64,000 nt of DNA from Sedimentibacter sp. zth1 (GTDB taxonomy: Bacteria; Bacillota; Clostridia; Tissierellales; Sedimentibacteraceae). The notes beneath the pieces are model-generated. The model was not told the DNA's origin and searched no databases. It saw only the letters and a list, made by a program, of their open reading frames with translations. The DNA is taken from NCBI RefSeq assembly GCF_017352195.1, contig NZ_CP071445.1, positions 992,001-1,056,000 on the forward strand, written 5' to 3'. A program made the position numbers and the translations under genes. Below, one piece after another: positions 52,197-60,362 of this stretch (the first letter of the stretch is position 1; every line of letters starts with the position of its first letter).

Positions 52197-52640
52197 TTAT
52201 TGTAAGTATTTAGCCACGATCTGATTTACATGCTTACCATCAGCTTTACCTTTAACTTTTGGCATGATAACTGCCATCAACTTGCCCAAGTCTTTCTTGG
52301 TCTGAGCTTTAGTTTCTTGTATTGATTCTTTTACAATTTGTTCAAGCTCTTCATTTGACAGTTGAGGTGGTAAATAATCTAAAAGAATTTTGATCTCTTC
52401 ATTTGTATGATCAACTAGATCCTGTCTATTGCCTTTTTGGAAGACTACTAAACTGTCTTTCATTTGTTTAACTTGCTTTGCTATTATATCTATAATATCA
52501 GCATCTTTAAGTTCTACTCTCTCGTCAACCTCACGTTGCTTAATAGCAGCTCTTATCAAAGTTACAACATTTTTTCTGACTTTGTCCTTAGACTTCATTG
52601 ATTCTTTCAAATCTAAAGCTAAGGTCTCTTTCAAAGGCAT
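52197..52640 (-). CDS. yqeY: GatB/YqeY domain protein
   Basis: A 147-aa YqeY. It has the helical fold shared with the tail of GatB, with DLKESMKSKDKVRKNVVTLIRAAIKQREVDERVELKD and a C-terminal KGKADGKHVNQIVAKYL. A role in tRNA-dependent amidation is suggested by homology, but no enzymatic activity is known. It follows rpsU by 19 bp, the standard pair. Confidence 0.95.
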   Translation of the reverse strand: MPLKETLALDLKESMKSKDKVRKNVVTLIRAAIKQREVDERVELKDADIIDIIAKQVKQMKDSLVVFQKGNRQDLVDHTNEEIKILLDYLPPQLSNEELEQIVKESIQETKAQTKKDLGKLMAVIMPKVKGKADGKHVNQIVAKYLQ

Positions 52641-52659
52641 ACCTTCACCTCTTATTCTC

Positions 52660-52842
52660 TTATCTTATTTTTTTCTTTTTTCTTCTTGCAGCTTCAGCTT
52701 TCTTCTTACGCTTTACACTTGGCTTTTCATAATGTTCTCTTTTTCTTACTTCAGACATAACTCCTGTAAGTGCACATTGTCTCTTAAATCTTCTAAGAGC
52801 ATTGTCAAGCGATTCGTTTTCTCTTACCTTAACCTCTGTCAT
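52660..52842 (-). CDS. rpsU: 30S ribosomal protein S21
   Basis: A 60-aa S21 with [27 protein letters not shown] and the basic C-terminus of Arg/Lys/Ala repeats. The ATG at 52842 follows GGGGAGGG, which gives the normal family length; an upstream in-frame start at 52887 would add 15 unrelated residues. A strong promoter lies 72-100 bp before it. Confidence 0.96.
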   Translation of the reverse strand: MTEVKVRENESLDNALRRFKRQCALTGVMSEVRKREHYEKPSVKRKKKAEAARRKKKKIR

Positions 52843-52887
52843 TTTTGCTACCCTCCCCTCGTTTCTTCCACTGTATGTCCTAAACAA

Positions 52888-53212
52888 CAGCGAGTTTAAA
52901 ATAGCACTTTTACATTATATAACAAAGAATTAAGAATTGCAATATATTTATGCTAATTTTTCAATAATTTTTAAGATAATCTTAAAAAATGTTTCTATAA
53001 TTTTTACCTTGATGTAAACTCGTTGCAATTAGACATTCAACAAAAATAAAATATTTTACTAATCATAGGATAGCCATAAAGATTAAATAGTTTTAATTGA
53101 TAATTTTTTAGTTAATTTAATTTTTATATTATCTATTATTAAATATATTATTCTAAAGTCATTATATCACAAAATTAAATTATTTATACAATTTTTTTTA
53201 AAAGTTATATTA
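52888..53212 (-). other. Gene-free 320-bp region upstream of rpsU
   Basis: No coding sequence. It contains the rpsU promoter (52914-52942) and a 10-bp inverted repeat (TTTTTAAGAT/ATCTTAAAAA at 52968-52988). On the minus strand an extended -10 box TGATATAAT lies at 53161-53169 near the hinT stop. The last could drive a longer rpsU leader or a small RNA. Confidence 0.5.
52914..52942 (-). promoter_or_regulatory. Sigma-A promoter of rpsU-yqeY
   Basis: On the minus strand TTGCAA (52937-52942), 17 bp, TATAAT (52914-52919). The leader to rpsU is about 65 nt. Confidence 0.83.
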
Positions 53213-53554
53213 TTAAGCTAGATTTTCAGGTAGCTTTTTCCCACCCAACAAATGAAAGTGCATGTGCTTAACACTTTGACAACCATCATCACCATAATTA
53301 GTGATAATTCTATATCCTGATTCTTCCACACCCATAATTTGAGCTATTTTAGGTATTTTATTAAAGATTTCAGTTATAATACTTGAATTCGCATCATTAA
53401 TTTGATTTACAGACTCTATATGTTCTTTTGGTATTATAACTACATGTACAGGTGCCATAGGAGAAATATCTTTGAATGCCAATATTTTATCATTTTCAAA
53501 TACTTTTTGTGACGGAATTTTTCCATTTACAATTTCACAAAATACACAATTCAT
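53213..53554 (-). CDS. hinT: HIT family protein (HinT-like)
   Basis: A 113-aa histidine-triad purine nucleoside phosphoramidase. The triad HMHFHLLGG is at the C-terminus; CVFCEIVNGKIPSQKVFEND is the usual start. A CxxC at the N-terminus may bind zinc. It lies 27 bp after mtaB and shares its transcript. The gene ends before a 320-bp gene-free region with no clear terminator. Confidence 0.94.
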   Translation of the reverse strand: MNCVFCEIVNGKIPSQKVFENDKILAFKDISPMAPVHVVIIPKEHIESVNQINDANSSIITEIFNKIPKIAQIMGVEESGYRIITNYGDDGCQSVKHMHFHLLGGKKLPENLA

Positions 53555-53581
53555 AAAAAACCTCCTTAATTTATTATTTTA

Positions 53582-54877
53582 TTATATTTGTGTTCCAAAT
53601 AGCAAATCATCTTTATATGAATTAACTTTCATATCTATTATCTTGTTTTCAATATTTAAATCACTTTTTACTATAGCTTTTAAATAATTTGTTGTATAGC
53701 CTTCGTATATATTTCCTTCTTTTTTTTCAATTAACACGCTAACCGTTTTACCAATTTGCGTCTCCATAAATTTATTAGCATAATGCTCTGCTAAACCAAT
53801 TAAAATTTTACTTCTCGTAGACTTAACTCTCCCATCAATTTGATTTTCAAATTTTGCTGCTTTAGTGCCCTCTCTAACTGAATACTTAAATACATGAATT
53901 CTAGAAAATTCAATTTTTTTAACAAATTCTAATGTTTCATTAAATTCATAATCAGTTTCTCCTGGAAAACCAACAATTATATCTGTAGTTATACCGCTAT
54001 TTGGCAGATATTTTCTAATCAAATCAACTTTTTCGATGTACTCATCAGCGGAATATCTTCTATTCATGCTTTTAAGTATAGTATCTGAACCGCTTTGTAA
54101 TGACAAATGAAATTGGTCACATACTTTTTCCAGCTTTGATAAACGTTCTAAAAAATCAACTGTAATAATTCTTGGTTCCAAAGAGCCAAATCTAATCCTT
54201 TCAATTCCATCTACTTCATTCAAATGCTCTACAAGGGAAATCAAGGCACCTTCTACTCCAACATCTTTGCCATATGATGATATATGTATTCCATTAATTA
54301 CAACCTCTTTATAACCGCTTTTAGCTAAACATTTAACTTCACTAATTATATCATCGCTATTTCTACTACGTATTGGACCACGTACATATGGTATTATACA
54401 ATATGTGCAGAATTGGTTACAGCCATCTTGTATTTTTATGTTTGCTCTTGTTTTTTCATGTTCTTTACTAATAGTCAACTCTTCGAAGCTTTCATTCGGT
54501 TTAAATTTTTCAATTTTATTATTTATTTCATGATTTTGAAGTTTTTCTTTTACAAGTCTAGCTACTTCTTTTTTGTTTTTTGTTCCAATAACTATGTCAA
54601 CTGATGTCTCTTTACTAATTCTTTCACTATTAAGCTGCACACTACAACCAACAGCAGCTACTAAAGCGTTTTTATTTAATCTTTTAGCTTTATTGATAAG
54701 CTGTCTTGATTTTCTATCACTTTCCTTTGTGACAGCACAGGTATTTATTATAAAAATATCACTTTCTTTACTAGCTGGGATAATTTTAAAGCCCTCGGCT
54801 TCAAAAATTTCCATCATTGCTTCTGATTCGAACTGATTTACTTTACAACCTAACGTTATAAATGATACATTTAACAT
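53582..54877 (-). CDS. mtaB: tRNA t6A37 methylthiotransferase
   Basis: A 431-aa radical-SAM methylthiotransferase that makes ms2t6A in tRNA. The N-terminal UPF0004 domain has TLGCKVNQFESEAM and NTCAVT cysteines. The radical-SAM CxxxCxxC is QDGCNQFCTYCIIPYVRG near residue 150. A TRAM domain ends the protein. The TLGCKVNQFE signature separates MtaB from MiaB. It has its own strong promoter. In Bacillus the same gene (yqeV) is near rpsU as well. Confidence 0.95.
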   Translation of the reverse strand: MLNVSFITLGCKVNQFESEAMMEIFEAEGFKIIPASKESDIFIINTCAVTKESDRKSRQLINKAKRLNKNALVAAVGCSVQLNSERISKETSVDIVIGTKNKKEVARLVKEKLQNHEINNKIEKFKPNESFEELTISKEHEKTRANIKIQDGCNQFCTYCIIPYVRGPIRSRNSDDIISEVKCLAKSGYKEVVINGIHISSYGKDVGVEGALISLVEHLNEVDGIERIRFGSLEPRIITVDFLERLSKLEKVCDQFHLSLQSGSDTILKSMNRRYSADEYIEKVDLIRKYLPNSGITTDIIVGFPGETDYEFNETLEFVKKIEFSRIHVFKYSVREGTKAAKFENQIDGRVKSTRSKILIGLAEHYANKFMETQIGKTVSVLIEKKEGNIYEGYTTNYLKAIVKSDLNIENKIIDMKVNSYKDDLLFGTQI

Positions 54878-54913
54878 TTCTAATTTTCCTATCTATAAGT
54901 TTTTACTTTTATT

Positions 54914-54942
54914 ATTATCTCATTAATATGTTTAAAAGTCAA
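54914..54942 (-). promoter_or_regulatory. Sigma-A promoter of mtaB-hinT
   Basis: On the minus strand TTGACT (54937-54942), 17 bp, GATAAT (54914-54919), 37 bp before the mtaB start. Confidence 0.85.
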
Positions 54943-54971
54943 TGAAATATAAATATCATGCTATTCAAATT

Positions 54972-55013
54972 ATTTCAAAAAAAGTTATAATCTTTTTTAG
55001 ATTATAACTTTTT
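54972..55013 (-). terminator. Intrinsic terminator after the aminopeptidase P gene
   Basis: On the minus strand AAAAGTTATAATCT pairs with AGATTATAACTTTT (14 bp, short A loop) followed by more T. It starts about 15 bp after the stop codon. Confidence 0.9.
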
Positions 55014-55028
55014 AATATTATTTTTTCA

Positions 55029-56810
55029 TTATATAGCTCTAGTTTGATATCTTAACCATTGTCTTTCATCTTCATCAAGATATTTACTTAATTTAACATA
55101 TACGTCTTTATGATAATTATTTAACCAAGCTCTTTCTTCAGAAGTTAATAGCTCTACATCTATACCATCTAAAGAAATAGGGCAGAAAGTTATAGTTTCA
55201 AAATTCATAAATCTACCAGACTCAGTAGTTTCATCATCTCTTACAACTAAAATGTTTTCAGTTCTTATTCCATGTTTACCTTCTTTATAAACACCTGGCT
55301 CATTTGTTATATTCATACCAGCTTCTAAAACTGTAGGTACATTACTTTGTCTAAATCCATGAGGTCCTTCATGAACATTTAGAAAGAATCCAACGCCATG
55401 ACCTGTACCACATTTATAATCAATACCATATTTCCAAAGTGGTCCTCTTGCAAGTACATCTAAGTTAGCTCCTGTAGCACCATGAAGAAACTTAGCTATT
55501 GATAAATTTATTACTCCTTTTAACACTAAAGTAAAATCTCTTTTCTCTTCTGCAGTTAAATTACCTAATACTATAGTTCTAGTTATATCAGTGGTACCAT
55601 CTAAATATTGTCCACCAGAATCAATTAATATCATTCCTTCTTTTTCAAGTTCATATGCTGTATCCTTAGTTGCTGAATAATGCATCATCGCGGCATGATC
55701 TTTATATCCAGCAATTGTTGTAAAGCTTAATCCTTTGAAATTTTCACCTTTGCTTCTAAACTCTTCTAATTTATCAGCTACAGTTATTTCAGTAATTTTT
55801 TCTTTTCCAAGATGTGTGTCAAGCCAATGTAAAAATCTTACCATAGCAACACCATCTCTTATATGAGAATTTTTCATATTTTGAAGTTCTATATCATTTT
55901 TTACTGCTTTTAATTTAGTAGTAACATTCAATGCTTCCTTTGTCTTAATATCACTACCTAATGAATTAACTATCCACATATTTGTTTTCATAGGGTCATA
56001 TGTAATAATACAATCTTTATTGAGTTTTACTAGATAGTTTTGTAAGTCAGTGTATTCCTTGATTATTATACTATCATTTTCTAATTCAGCTTTCATTTGT
56101 TTAGTTAACTTTTTAGAATCAACAAACAATACAACTTCATTATTTGATACAACAGCATATGAAATAACTACTGGATTACAAGGTACATCATCCCCTCTAA
56201 TATTAAACAGCCATGCAATATCATCAAGTGAACTTAATACATAATGTGTACTTCCACTTTCTTTTAAATATTCTTTAACTTCTTGAATTTTATCCAATCT
56301 GCTTTTACCAGAATATTTAACATCCAAAGAATAGAATTCTCCCATCGGAATCGGGTCTCTATCTTTCCATAAAGCATCGATTAAATCATTATCTAGATTA
56401 TACTTAATACATTTTTCATTCAATTCTTTATCTAAATTATCAAAAAAAGATTTTGATATAACTTTTCCATCAAATCCTATAGTAGAATTTTCATCTAAAT
56501 TATCTTTTAACCATTTTGATATTGTTGGTACACTTGGTTGACCCATTTTAAATAAATCAATAGTTGAACCCTCTAATTGCTTTTCAGCCTGAATAAAATA
56601 TCTTCCATCAGTCCAAAGTCCATTACCACTCTTTAAGGTTATAACAGCTGTACCAGCAGAACCAGTAAAACCAGTTATCCATTTTCTACCTGTCCAATGT
56701 GGAGCAACATACTCACTTTGATGAGCATCTGAACTTGGAATAATATATGCATCAATTCCTTTTTCTTTCATTAGCTGTTGTAATTTATTTACTCTTTCTC
56801 TTATTAACAT
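55029..56810 (-). CDS. Xaa-Pro aminopeptidase P (M24B)
   Basis: A 593-aa aminopeptidase P of the long, three-domain type also found in eukaryotes (XPNPEP1-like). Two creatinase-like N-terminal domains (about 1-300) precede the pita-bread catalytic domain. Metal ligands are visible: LIDSGGQYLDGTTDITRT (two Asp), GTGHGVGFFLNVHEGP (His), NEPGVY (Glu) and RTEN (Glu). It removes N-terminal residues before proline, useful for peptide growth with the adjacent Opp transporter. A tandem repeat lies in the leader. No signal peptide. Confidence 0.94.
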   Translation of the reverse strand: MLIRERVNKLQQLMKEKGIDAYIIPSSDAHQSEYVAPHWTGRKWITGFTGSAGTAVITLKSGNGLWTDGRYFIQAEKQLEGSTIDLFKMGQPSVPTISKWLKDNLDENSTIGFDGKVISKSFFDNLDKELNEKCIKYNLDNDLIDALWKDRDPIPMGEFYSLDVKYSGKSRLDKIQEVKEYLKESGSTHYVLSSLDDIAWLFNIRGDDVPCNPVVISYAVVSNNEVVLFVDSKKLTKQMKAELENDSIIIKEYTDLQNYLVKLNKDCIITYDPMKTNMWIVNSLGSDIKTKEALNVTTKLKAVKNDIELQNMKNSHIRDGVAMVRFLHWLDTHLGKEKITEITVADKLEEFRSKGENFKGLSFTTIAGYKDHAAMMHYSATKDTAYELEKEGMILIDSGGQYLDGTTDITRTIVLGNLTAEEKRDFTLVLKGVINLSIAKFLHGATGANLDVLARGPLWKYGIDYKCGTGHGVGFFLNVHEGPHGFRQSNVPTVLEAGMNITNEPGVYKEGKHGIRTENILVVRDDETTESGRFMNFETITFCPISLDGIDVELLTSEERAWLNNYHKDVYVKLSKYLDEDERQWLRYQTRAI

Positions 56811-56827
56811 CTATTTATCACCTTTCT

Positions 56828-56854
56828 GTATTTATGTATTTATGTATTTATGTA
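56828..56854 (-). repeat. 8-bp tandem repeat in the aminopeptidase P leader
   Basis: Three full copies of TTTATGTA plus a partial one, in the 5' leader between the promoter and the ribosome-binding site. The number of copies could vary by replication slippage and change the leader length by 8 nt per unit. Confidence 0.85.
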
Positions 56855-56858
56855 TTTT

Positions 56859-56886
56859 ATTATATACCCTTATACAAATATTTCAA
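56859..56886 (-). promoter_or_regulatory. Sigma-A promoter of the aminopeptidase P gene
   Basis: On the minus strand TTGAAA (56881-56886), 16 bp, TATAAT (56859-56864). The predicted start is about 56853, so the tandem repeat forms nearly the whole leader. Confidence 0.78.
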
Positions 56887-56911
56887 TTCAATTATTAATA
56901 TTTTACTAATC

Positions 56912-56939
56912 GTTACATATCTTAAATAAACTATGTAAC
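56912..56939. repeat. 8-bp inverted repeat upstream of the aminopeptidase P promoter
   Basis: GTTACATA and TATGTAAC separated by 12 bp, about 26 bp upstream of the -35 box and 4 bp from the asnS terminator. A regulator-binding site is possible; its distance from the promoter fits an activator. Confidence 0.4.
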
Positions 56940-56942
56940 ATC

Positions 56943-56973
56943 AAAAAAAAAGAGACGAATAAAACTTCGTCTC
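56943..56973 (-). terminator. Intrinsic terminator of asnS
   Basis: On the minus strand GAGACGAA pairs with TTCGTCTC (6-nt loop), followed by at least nine T. It begins 18 bp after the asnS stop codon. Confidence 0.95.
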
Positions 56974-56991
56974 AAAATAGATTATATCACT

Positions 56992-58380
56992 TTAAAAATC
57001 AGCAGATTTTGGTGTTCTAGGGAATGGTATAACGTCCCTTATGTTAGTCATACCTGTAAGATACATAATTAACCTTTCGAAACCCAAACCAAATCCAGCA
57101 TGTTTTACTCCACCATATTTTCTTAAATCCAAATACCAATTCATTTCTTCTTGAGGTACTTTCATTTCTTCCATACGCTTTAATAAAACATCTAATCTTT
57201 CTTCTCTTTGGCTTCCACCAATCATTTCACCAATACCTGGTACAAGCATGTCTGACGCTGCTACAGTTTTTCCGTCATCGTTTAATCTCATATAAAAAGC
57301 TTTAATTTCTTTTGGATAATCAGTAACAAAAACTGGTCTTTTAAATATAGTTTCAGCAAGATATCTCTCATGTTCCGTTTGAATATCAGTTCCCCATTTA
57401 ACAGGATAATCAAAATTTGCATTATTTTCTTCCAGTATTTTAATAGCATCTGTATAGCTTATTCTACCAAATTCAGAGTTTGCAACATTGTTAAGTCTGT
57501 CAAATAATCCTTTATCAACAAATTTATTGAAAAATTGCATTTCTTCAGGTGCCTTTTCCATAACGTATTTTATAATATATTTAACCATATCTTCAGCCAA
57601 ATCACAGTCATCGCTTAAATCTGCAAATGCAATTTCAGGCTCAATCATCCAAAACTCAGAAGCATGTCTTGTAGTATTTGAATTTTCTGCTCTAAATGTC
57701 GGTCCGAATGTATATACCTTTTTAAAAGCTAATGCAAAAGTTTCTGCTTCAAGTTGACCACTTACAGTTAAGTTTGCCGACTTTCCAAAAAAATCTTCTG
57801 AGTAATCAATTTTTCCGTCTTTTTTAGCAATGTTCTCTAAATCTAACGTTGTAACTTTAAACATTTCTCCTGCACCTTCAGCATCACTTGCTGTTATTAT
57901 AGGCGTATGTGCATATACAAATCCTCTTTCATTGAAGAACTTGTGTATAGCATAAGCAGCCAGCGAACGAACTCTAAACACTGCTGAAAAAGTGTTACTT
58001 CTTGGTCTTAAATGTGCAATAGTTCTTAAATACTCAAAACTATGCTTTTTCTTTTGCAAAGGATAACTACTTTCAGAATCTGCTTCTAAAATTATTTCTG
58101 TCGCTTTGATTTCAAATGGTTGTTTAGATTCTTTAGTTTCAACTAATATTCCTTTTACTGTTATTCCACTACCAGTTGAAAATTTCTTTACCTCTTCAAA
58201 ATTACTTAAATTATTTTCAAAAACTACCTGTATATTTTCAAAAAATGTTCCATCGTTTATTACAATAAATCCAAAGTTCTTAGAATCTCTGATTGTTCTT
58301 ATCCAACCATTTATACAAATTTCTTTATCGTATAATGATTCTTTTGTTTCAAACAACTTTTTAATTTCAATTGCTTTCAT
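56992..58380 (-). CDS. asnS: Asparaginyl-tRNA synthetase
   Basis: A 462-aa class IIb synthetase. The OB-fold anticodon domain has [21 protein letters not shown]. Class II motif 2 is [21 protein letters not shown] and motif 3 is [29 protein letters not shown], ending SADF as in AsnRS rather than AspRS. I chose the ATG at 58380 after AGGAGGAAAATT; an in-frame start at 58425 lies in the leader. It is controlled by a T-box. Genome-wide this implies direct charging of Asn-tRNA. Confidence 0.96.
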   Translation of the reverse strand: MKAIEIKKLFETKESLYDKEICINGWIRTIRDSKNFGFIVINDGTFFENIQVVFENNLSNFEEVKKFSTGSGITVKGILVETKESKQPFEIKATEIILEADSESSYPLQKKKHSFEYLRTIAHLRPRSNTFSAVFRVRSLAAYAIHKFFNERGFVYAHTPIITASDAEGAGEMFKVTTLDLENIAKKDGKIDYSEDFFGKSANLTVSGQLEAETFALAFKKVYTFGPTFRAENSNTTRHASEFWMIEPEIAFADLSDDCDLAEDMVKYIIKYVMEKAPEEMQFFNKFVDKGLFDRLNNVANSEFGRISYTDAIKILEENNANFDYPVKWGTDIQTEHERYLAETIFKRPVFVTDYPKEIKAFYMRLNDDGKTVAASDMLVPGIGEMIGGSQREERLDVLLKRMEEMKVPQEEMNWYLDLRKYGGVKHAGFGLGFERLIMYLTGMTNIRDVIPFPRTPKSADF

Positions 58381-58457
58381 AATTTTCCTCCTATTATTAA
58401 ATATATCTAATAAGCAAATGCTCATAGTATTTTACCTTAATCACATAACTTTAAAAT

Positions 58458-58712
58458 AAAAAAACCCCTTCATCCACAATAACAGGGACGAAAGAGCTAA
58501 CTCACGCGGTACCACCCAAATTAACCTACACTAGGCTCACTTGACCAAATAACGCTTTGGATGCGTTCAAGCCTACTTTTATAAATTTCGGTTGAATATT
58601 CAAGGATGTTCTTCATATACAGCTATGTAACAGGCTCTCACCTACCCTGTCTCTCTTTGACTAGTTTTATATACTACTTTTTCCTATCATTATAATTATC
58701 ATTATTTAACTT
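58458..58712 (-). promoter_or_regulatory. T-box riboswitch leader of asnS
   Basis: The conserved T-box GGGTGGTACCGCG is at 58505-58517 on the minus strand. The terminator is CTCTTTCGTCC with GGATGAAGGGG (11 bp with G-U pairs), then seven T (58458-58464). Upstream a stem I with ACAGGGTAGGTGAGAGCCTGT is visible. AAC at about 58608-58610, followed by A, is a fitting asparagine specifier. Uncharged tRNA-Asn would stabilise the antiterminator and turn on asnS. Confidence 0.93.
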
Positions 58713-58718
58713 TTTATT

Positions 58719-58747
58719 ATTATAATCTATATACTTAAATTTTGCAA
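58719..58747 (-). promoter_or_regulatory. Sigma-A promoter of the asnS T-box transcript
   Basis: On the minus strand TTGCAA (58742-58747), 17 bp, TATAAT (58719-58724). It begins 24 bp after the DUF3899 stop codon. Confidence 0.85.
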
Positions 58748-58770
58748 CAAAAAAAACAAAATATTTTATT

Positions 58771-59172
58771 CTATACTAAATAAAAAAGATAATTAAATAG
58801 AAAAGACAATAACAAAAAAACGCCTCCTATAATTATCAAGCTCAAAAATGGAACTTTTACATCTACATATTTTTGCTTATAATCAAAATATGTTTTTGGA
58901 TATAAAGGATCTTTTTTATCCTTCTTTTTAATTGCTTGTTTAAACGAACCAAAAGCATATGAAAGCGGATCAAACACGCCACAATTAGCCACAAAAAGCA
59001 GTAATCCAAACCCTAAAATTAATATCCCAGGCAATAGAAAACCATCACTTAAATCCATATAAATTTCTGCTTTACTTGTTGCTTGAAACAATCCTCTAGT
59101 GTTAAACACAGAAAAGGAAACCAATACACCAAATAAAATAGTTATGAAATACTTAATATATTTCTTATTCAT
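58771..59172 (-). CDS. DUF3899 membrane protein
   Basis: A 133-aa protein with three membrane segments (about 8-25, 43-62 and 107-131) and a cytoplasmic basic loop ending YPKTYFDYKQKY, the DUF3899 signature. Function unknown. The ATG has GGAGAATAATT upstream. It follows oppF by 92 bp with a hairpin between. DUF3899 genes are often near transporters; a functional link is unproven. No convincing terminator follows. Confidence 0.82.
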   Translation of the reverse strand: MNKKYIKYFITILFGVLVSFSVFNTRGLFQATSKAEIYMDLSDGFLLPGILILGFGLLLFVANCGVFDPLSYAFGSFKQAIKKKDKKDPLYPKTYFDYKQKYVDVKVPFLSLIIIGGVFLLLSFLFNYLFYLV

Positions 59173-59195
59173 AATTATTCTCCAGTCAATATATT

Positions 59196-59229
59196 ATTAT
59201 ACAGCGAGAAAAAAATCCCGCTGTATAAT
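59196..59229. repeat. Hairpin between oppF and the DUF3899 gene
   Basis: ATTATACAGCG and CGCTGTATAAT form a perfect 11-bp stem with a 12-nt loop. On the minus strand no T-run follows the stem, so it is unlikely to be a strong intrinsic terminator. An mRNA stabilising or processing stem is more likely. Confidence 0.55.
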
Positions 59230-59264
59230 TAATAATATTACATATTTATTACTCTATTATTCAT

Positions 59265-60362
59265 TTACTTTTTTATTTTCTCATTATCTTCTATTTCTTT
59301 TAAATACTTTCTATACTCTTCTTCATTACATAATACCATATGTCCGTTTCCAACATCTCTTAATTCTGGTTTGTCAACAGAATAATCGTGTGCTAATGCT
59401 GGAACATAAGCTATTCTCTTACGATTCTTTTCATAGTGTGGATCTGGCATTGGTATCGCTGACAATAACGATTTTGTATATGGATGCAATGGGTTTGCAA
59501 ACAAATCTTTGGCAGTCGCAAGTTCAACCATTTTACCAAAATACATAACACCTATTCTATCAGAAAAATATTTAACAACTGATAAATCATGAGCGATAAA
59601 TATTAAAGTTAAACCCATTTTACGTCTTAAATCATTAAGTAAATTTATAACCTGTGCTTGAATAGAAACATCAAGTGCACTAATAGGTTCATCTGCTATA
59701 ATTAAATCTGGTTCAAGTACTATAGATCTTGCTATACCAATTCTTTGACGTTGTCCACCACTAAACTCATGTGGGTAACGTCCAGCATGTTCTGGAACAA
59801 GACCAACTAACTCTAACATCTCTAATACTTTTTTGTCAATAAACTCTTCATCTCTGACACCCTTTATTCTCAAACCTTCAGCAATGGTTTCTTTAACTGT
59901 CATACGAGGATCAAGAGAAGAAATAGGATCTTGAAAAATCATTTGGATTTTAGTTATTAATTTTTCTTTTGTATTATTATTTTTTGCATAAATTTTATCA
60001 CAATGTTTCTGATCCATCTTAGCTAACTTAATTTGCTCTCTTTGATCATTTATAAGCTTTTGAAGCTTTTCTTTTTCTTCACCAGTTGCAGTTTTAAGTT
60101 TAGTCCTAGCATCTGCTATTTTCTCTTCATAAGAAAGAGTACCTGCACAAATTCTTTGACCTTTAAAGTAAACATTACCAGATGTTATATTATTTAATTT
60201 AATAATTGTACGACCAGTAGTAGTTTTACCACATCCTGATTCACCTACTAACCCAAATACTTCTCCTTTATTTATCTCAAAACTTACACCATCAACAGCC
60301 TTAAAACCATTAAAATGTTGTTTCAAATTTTCTACTTTAAGTAGTGGTTCACTATTGTTCAT
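59265..60362 (-). CDS. oppF: Oligopeptide ABC transporter ATPase OppF
   Basis: A 365-aa ABC ATPase of the peptide/nickel family. Walker A is GESGCGKTT (40-48), Q-loop FQDP near 143, signature SGGQRQ (201-206) and Walker B LIIADEP (220-226). The oligo_HPY C-terminal region follows. Between Walker A and Q-loop lies an insert of about 60 residues (about 72-135), charged and probably coiled-coil (KLKTATGEEKEKLQKLINDQ). It pairs with OppD. Overlaps oppD by 11 bp. Confidence 0.93.
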   Translation of the reverse strand: MNNSEPLLKVENLKQHFNGFKAVDGVSFEINKGEVFGLVGESGCGKTTTGRTIIKLNNITSGNVYFKGQRICAGTLSYEEKIADARTKLKTATGEEKEKLQKLINDQREQIKLAKMDQKHCDKIYAKNNNTKEKLITKIQMIFQDPISSLDPRMTVKETIAEGLRIKGVRDEEFIDKKVLEMLELVGLVPEHAGRYPHEFSGGQRQRIGIARSIVLEPDLIIADEPISALDVSIQAQVINLLNDLRRKMGLTLIFIAHDLSVVKYFSDRIGVMYFGKMVELATAKDLFANPLHPYTKSLLSAIPMPDPHYEKNRKRIAYVPALAHDYSVDKPELRDVGNGHMVLCNEEEYRKYLKEIEDNEKIKK

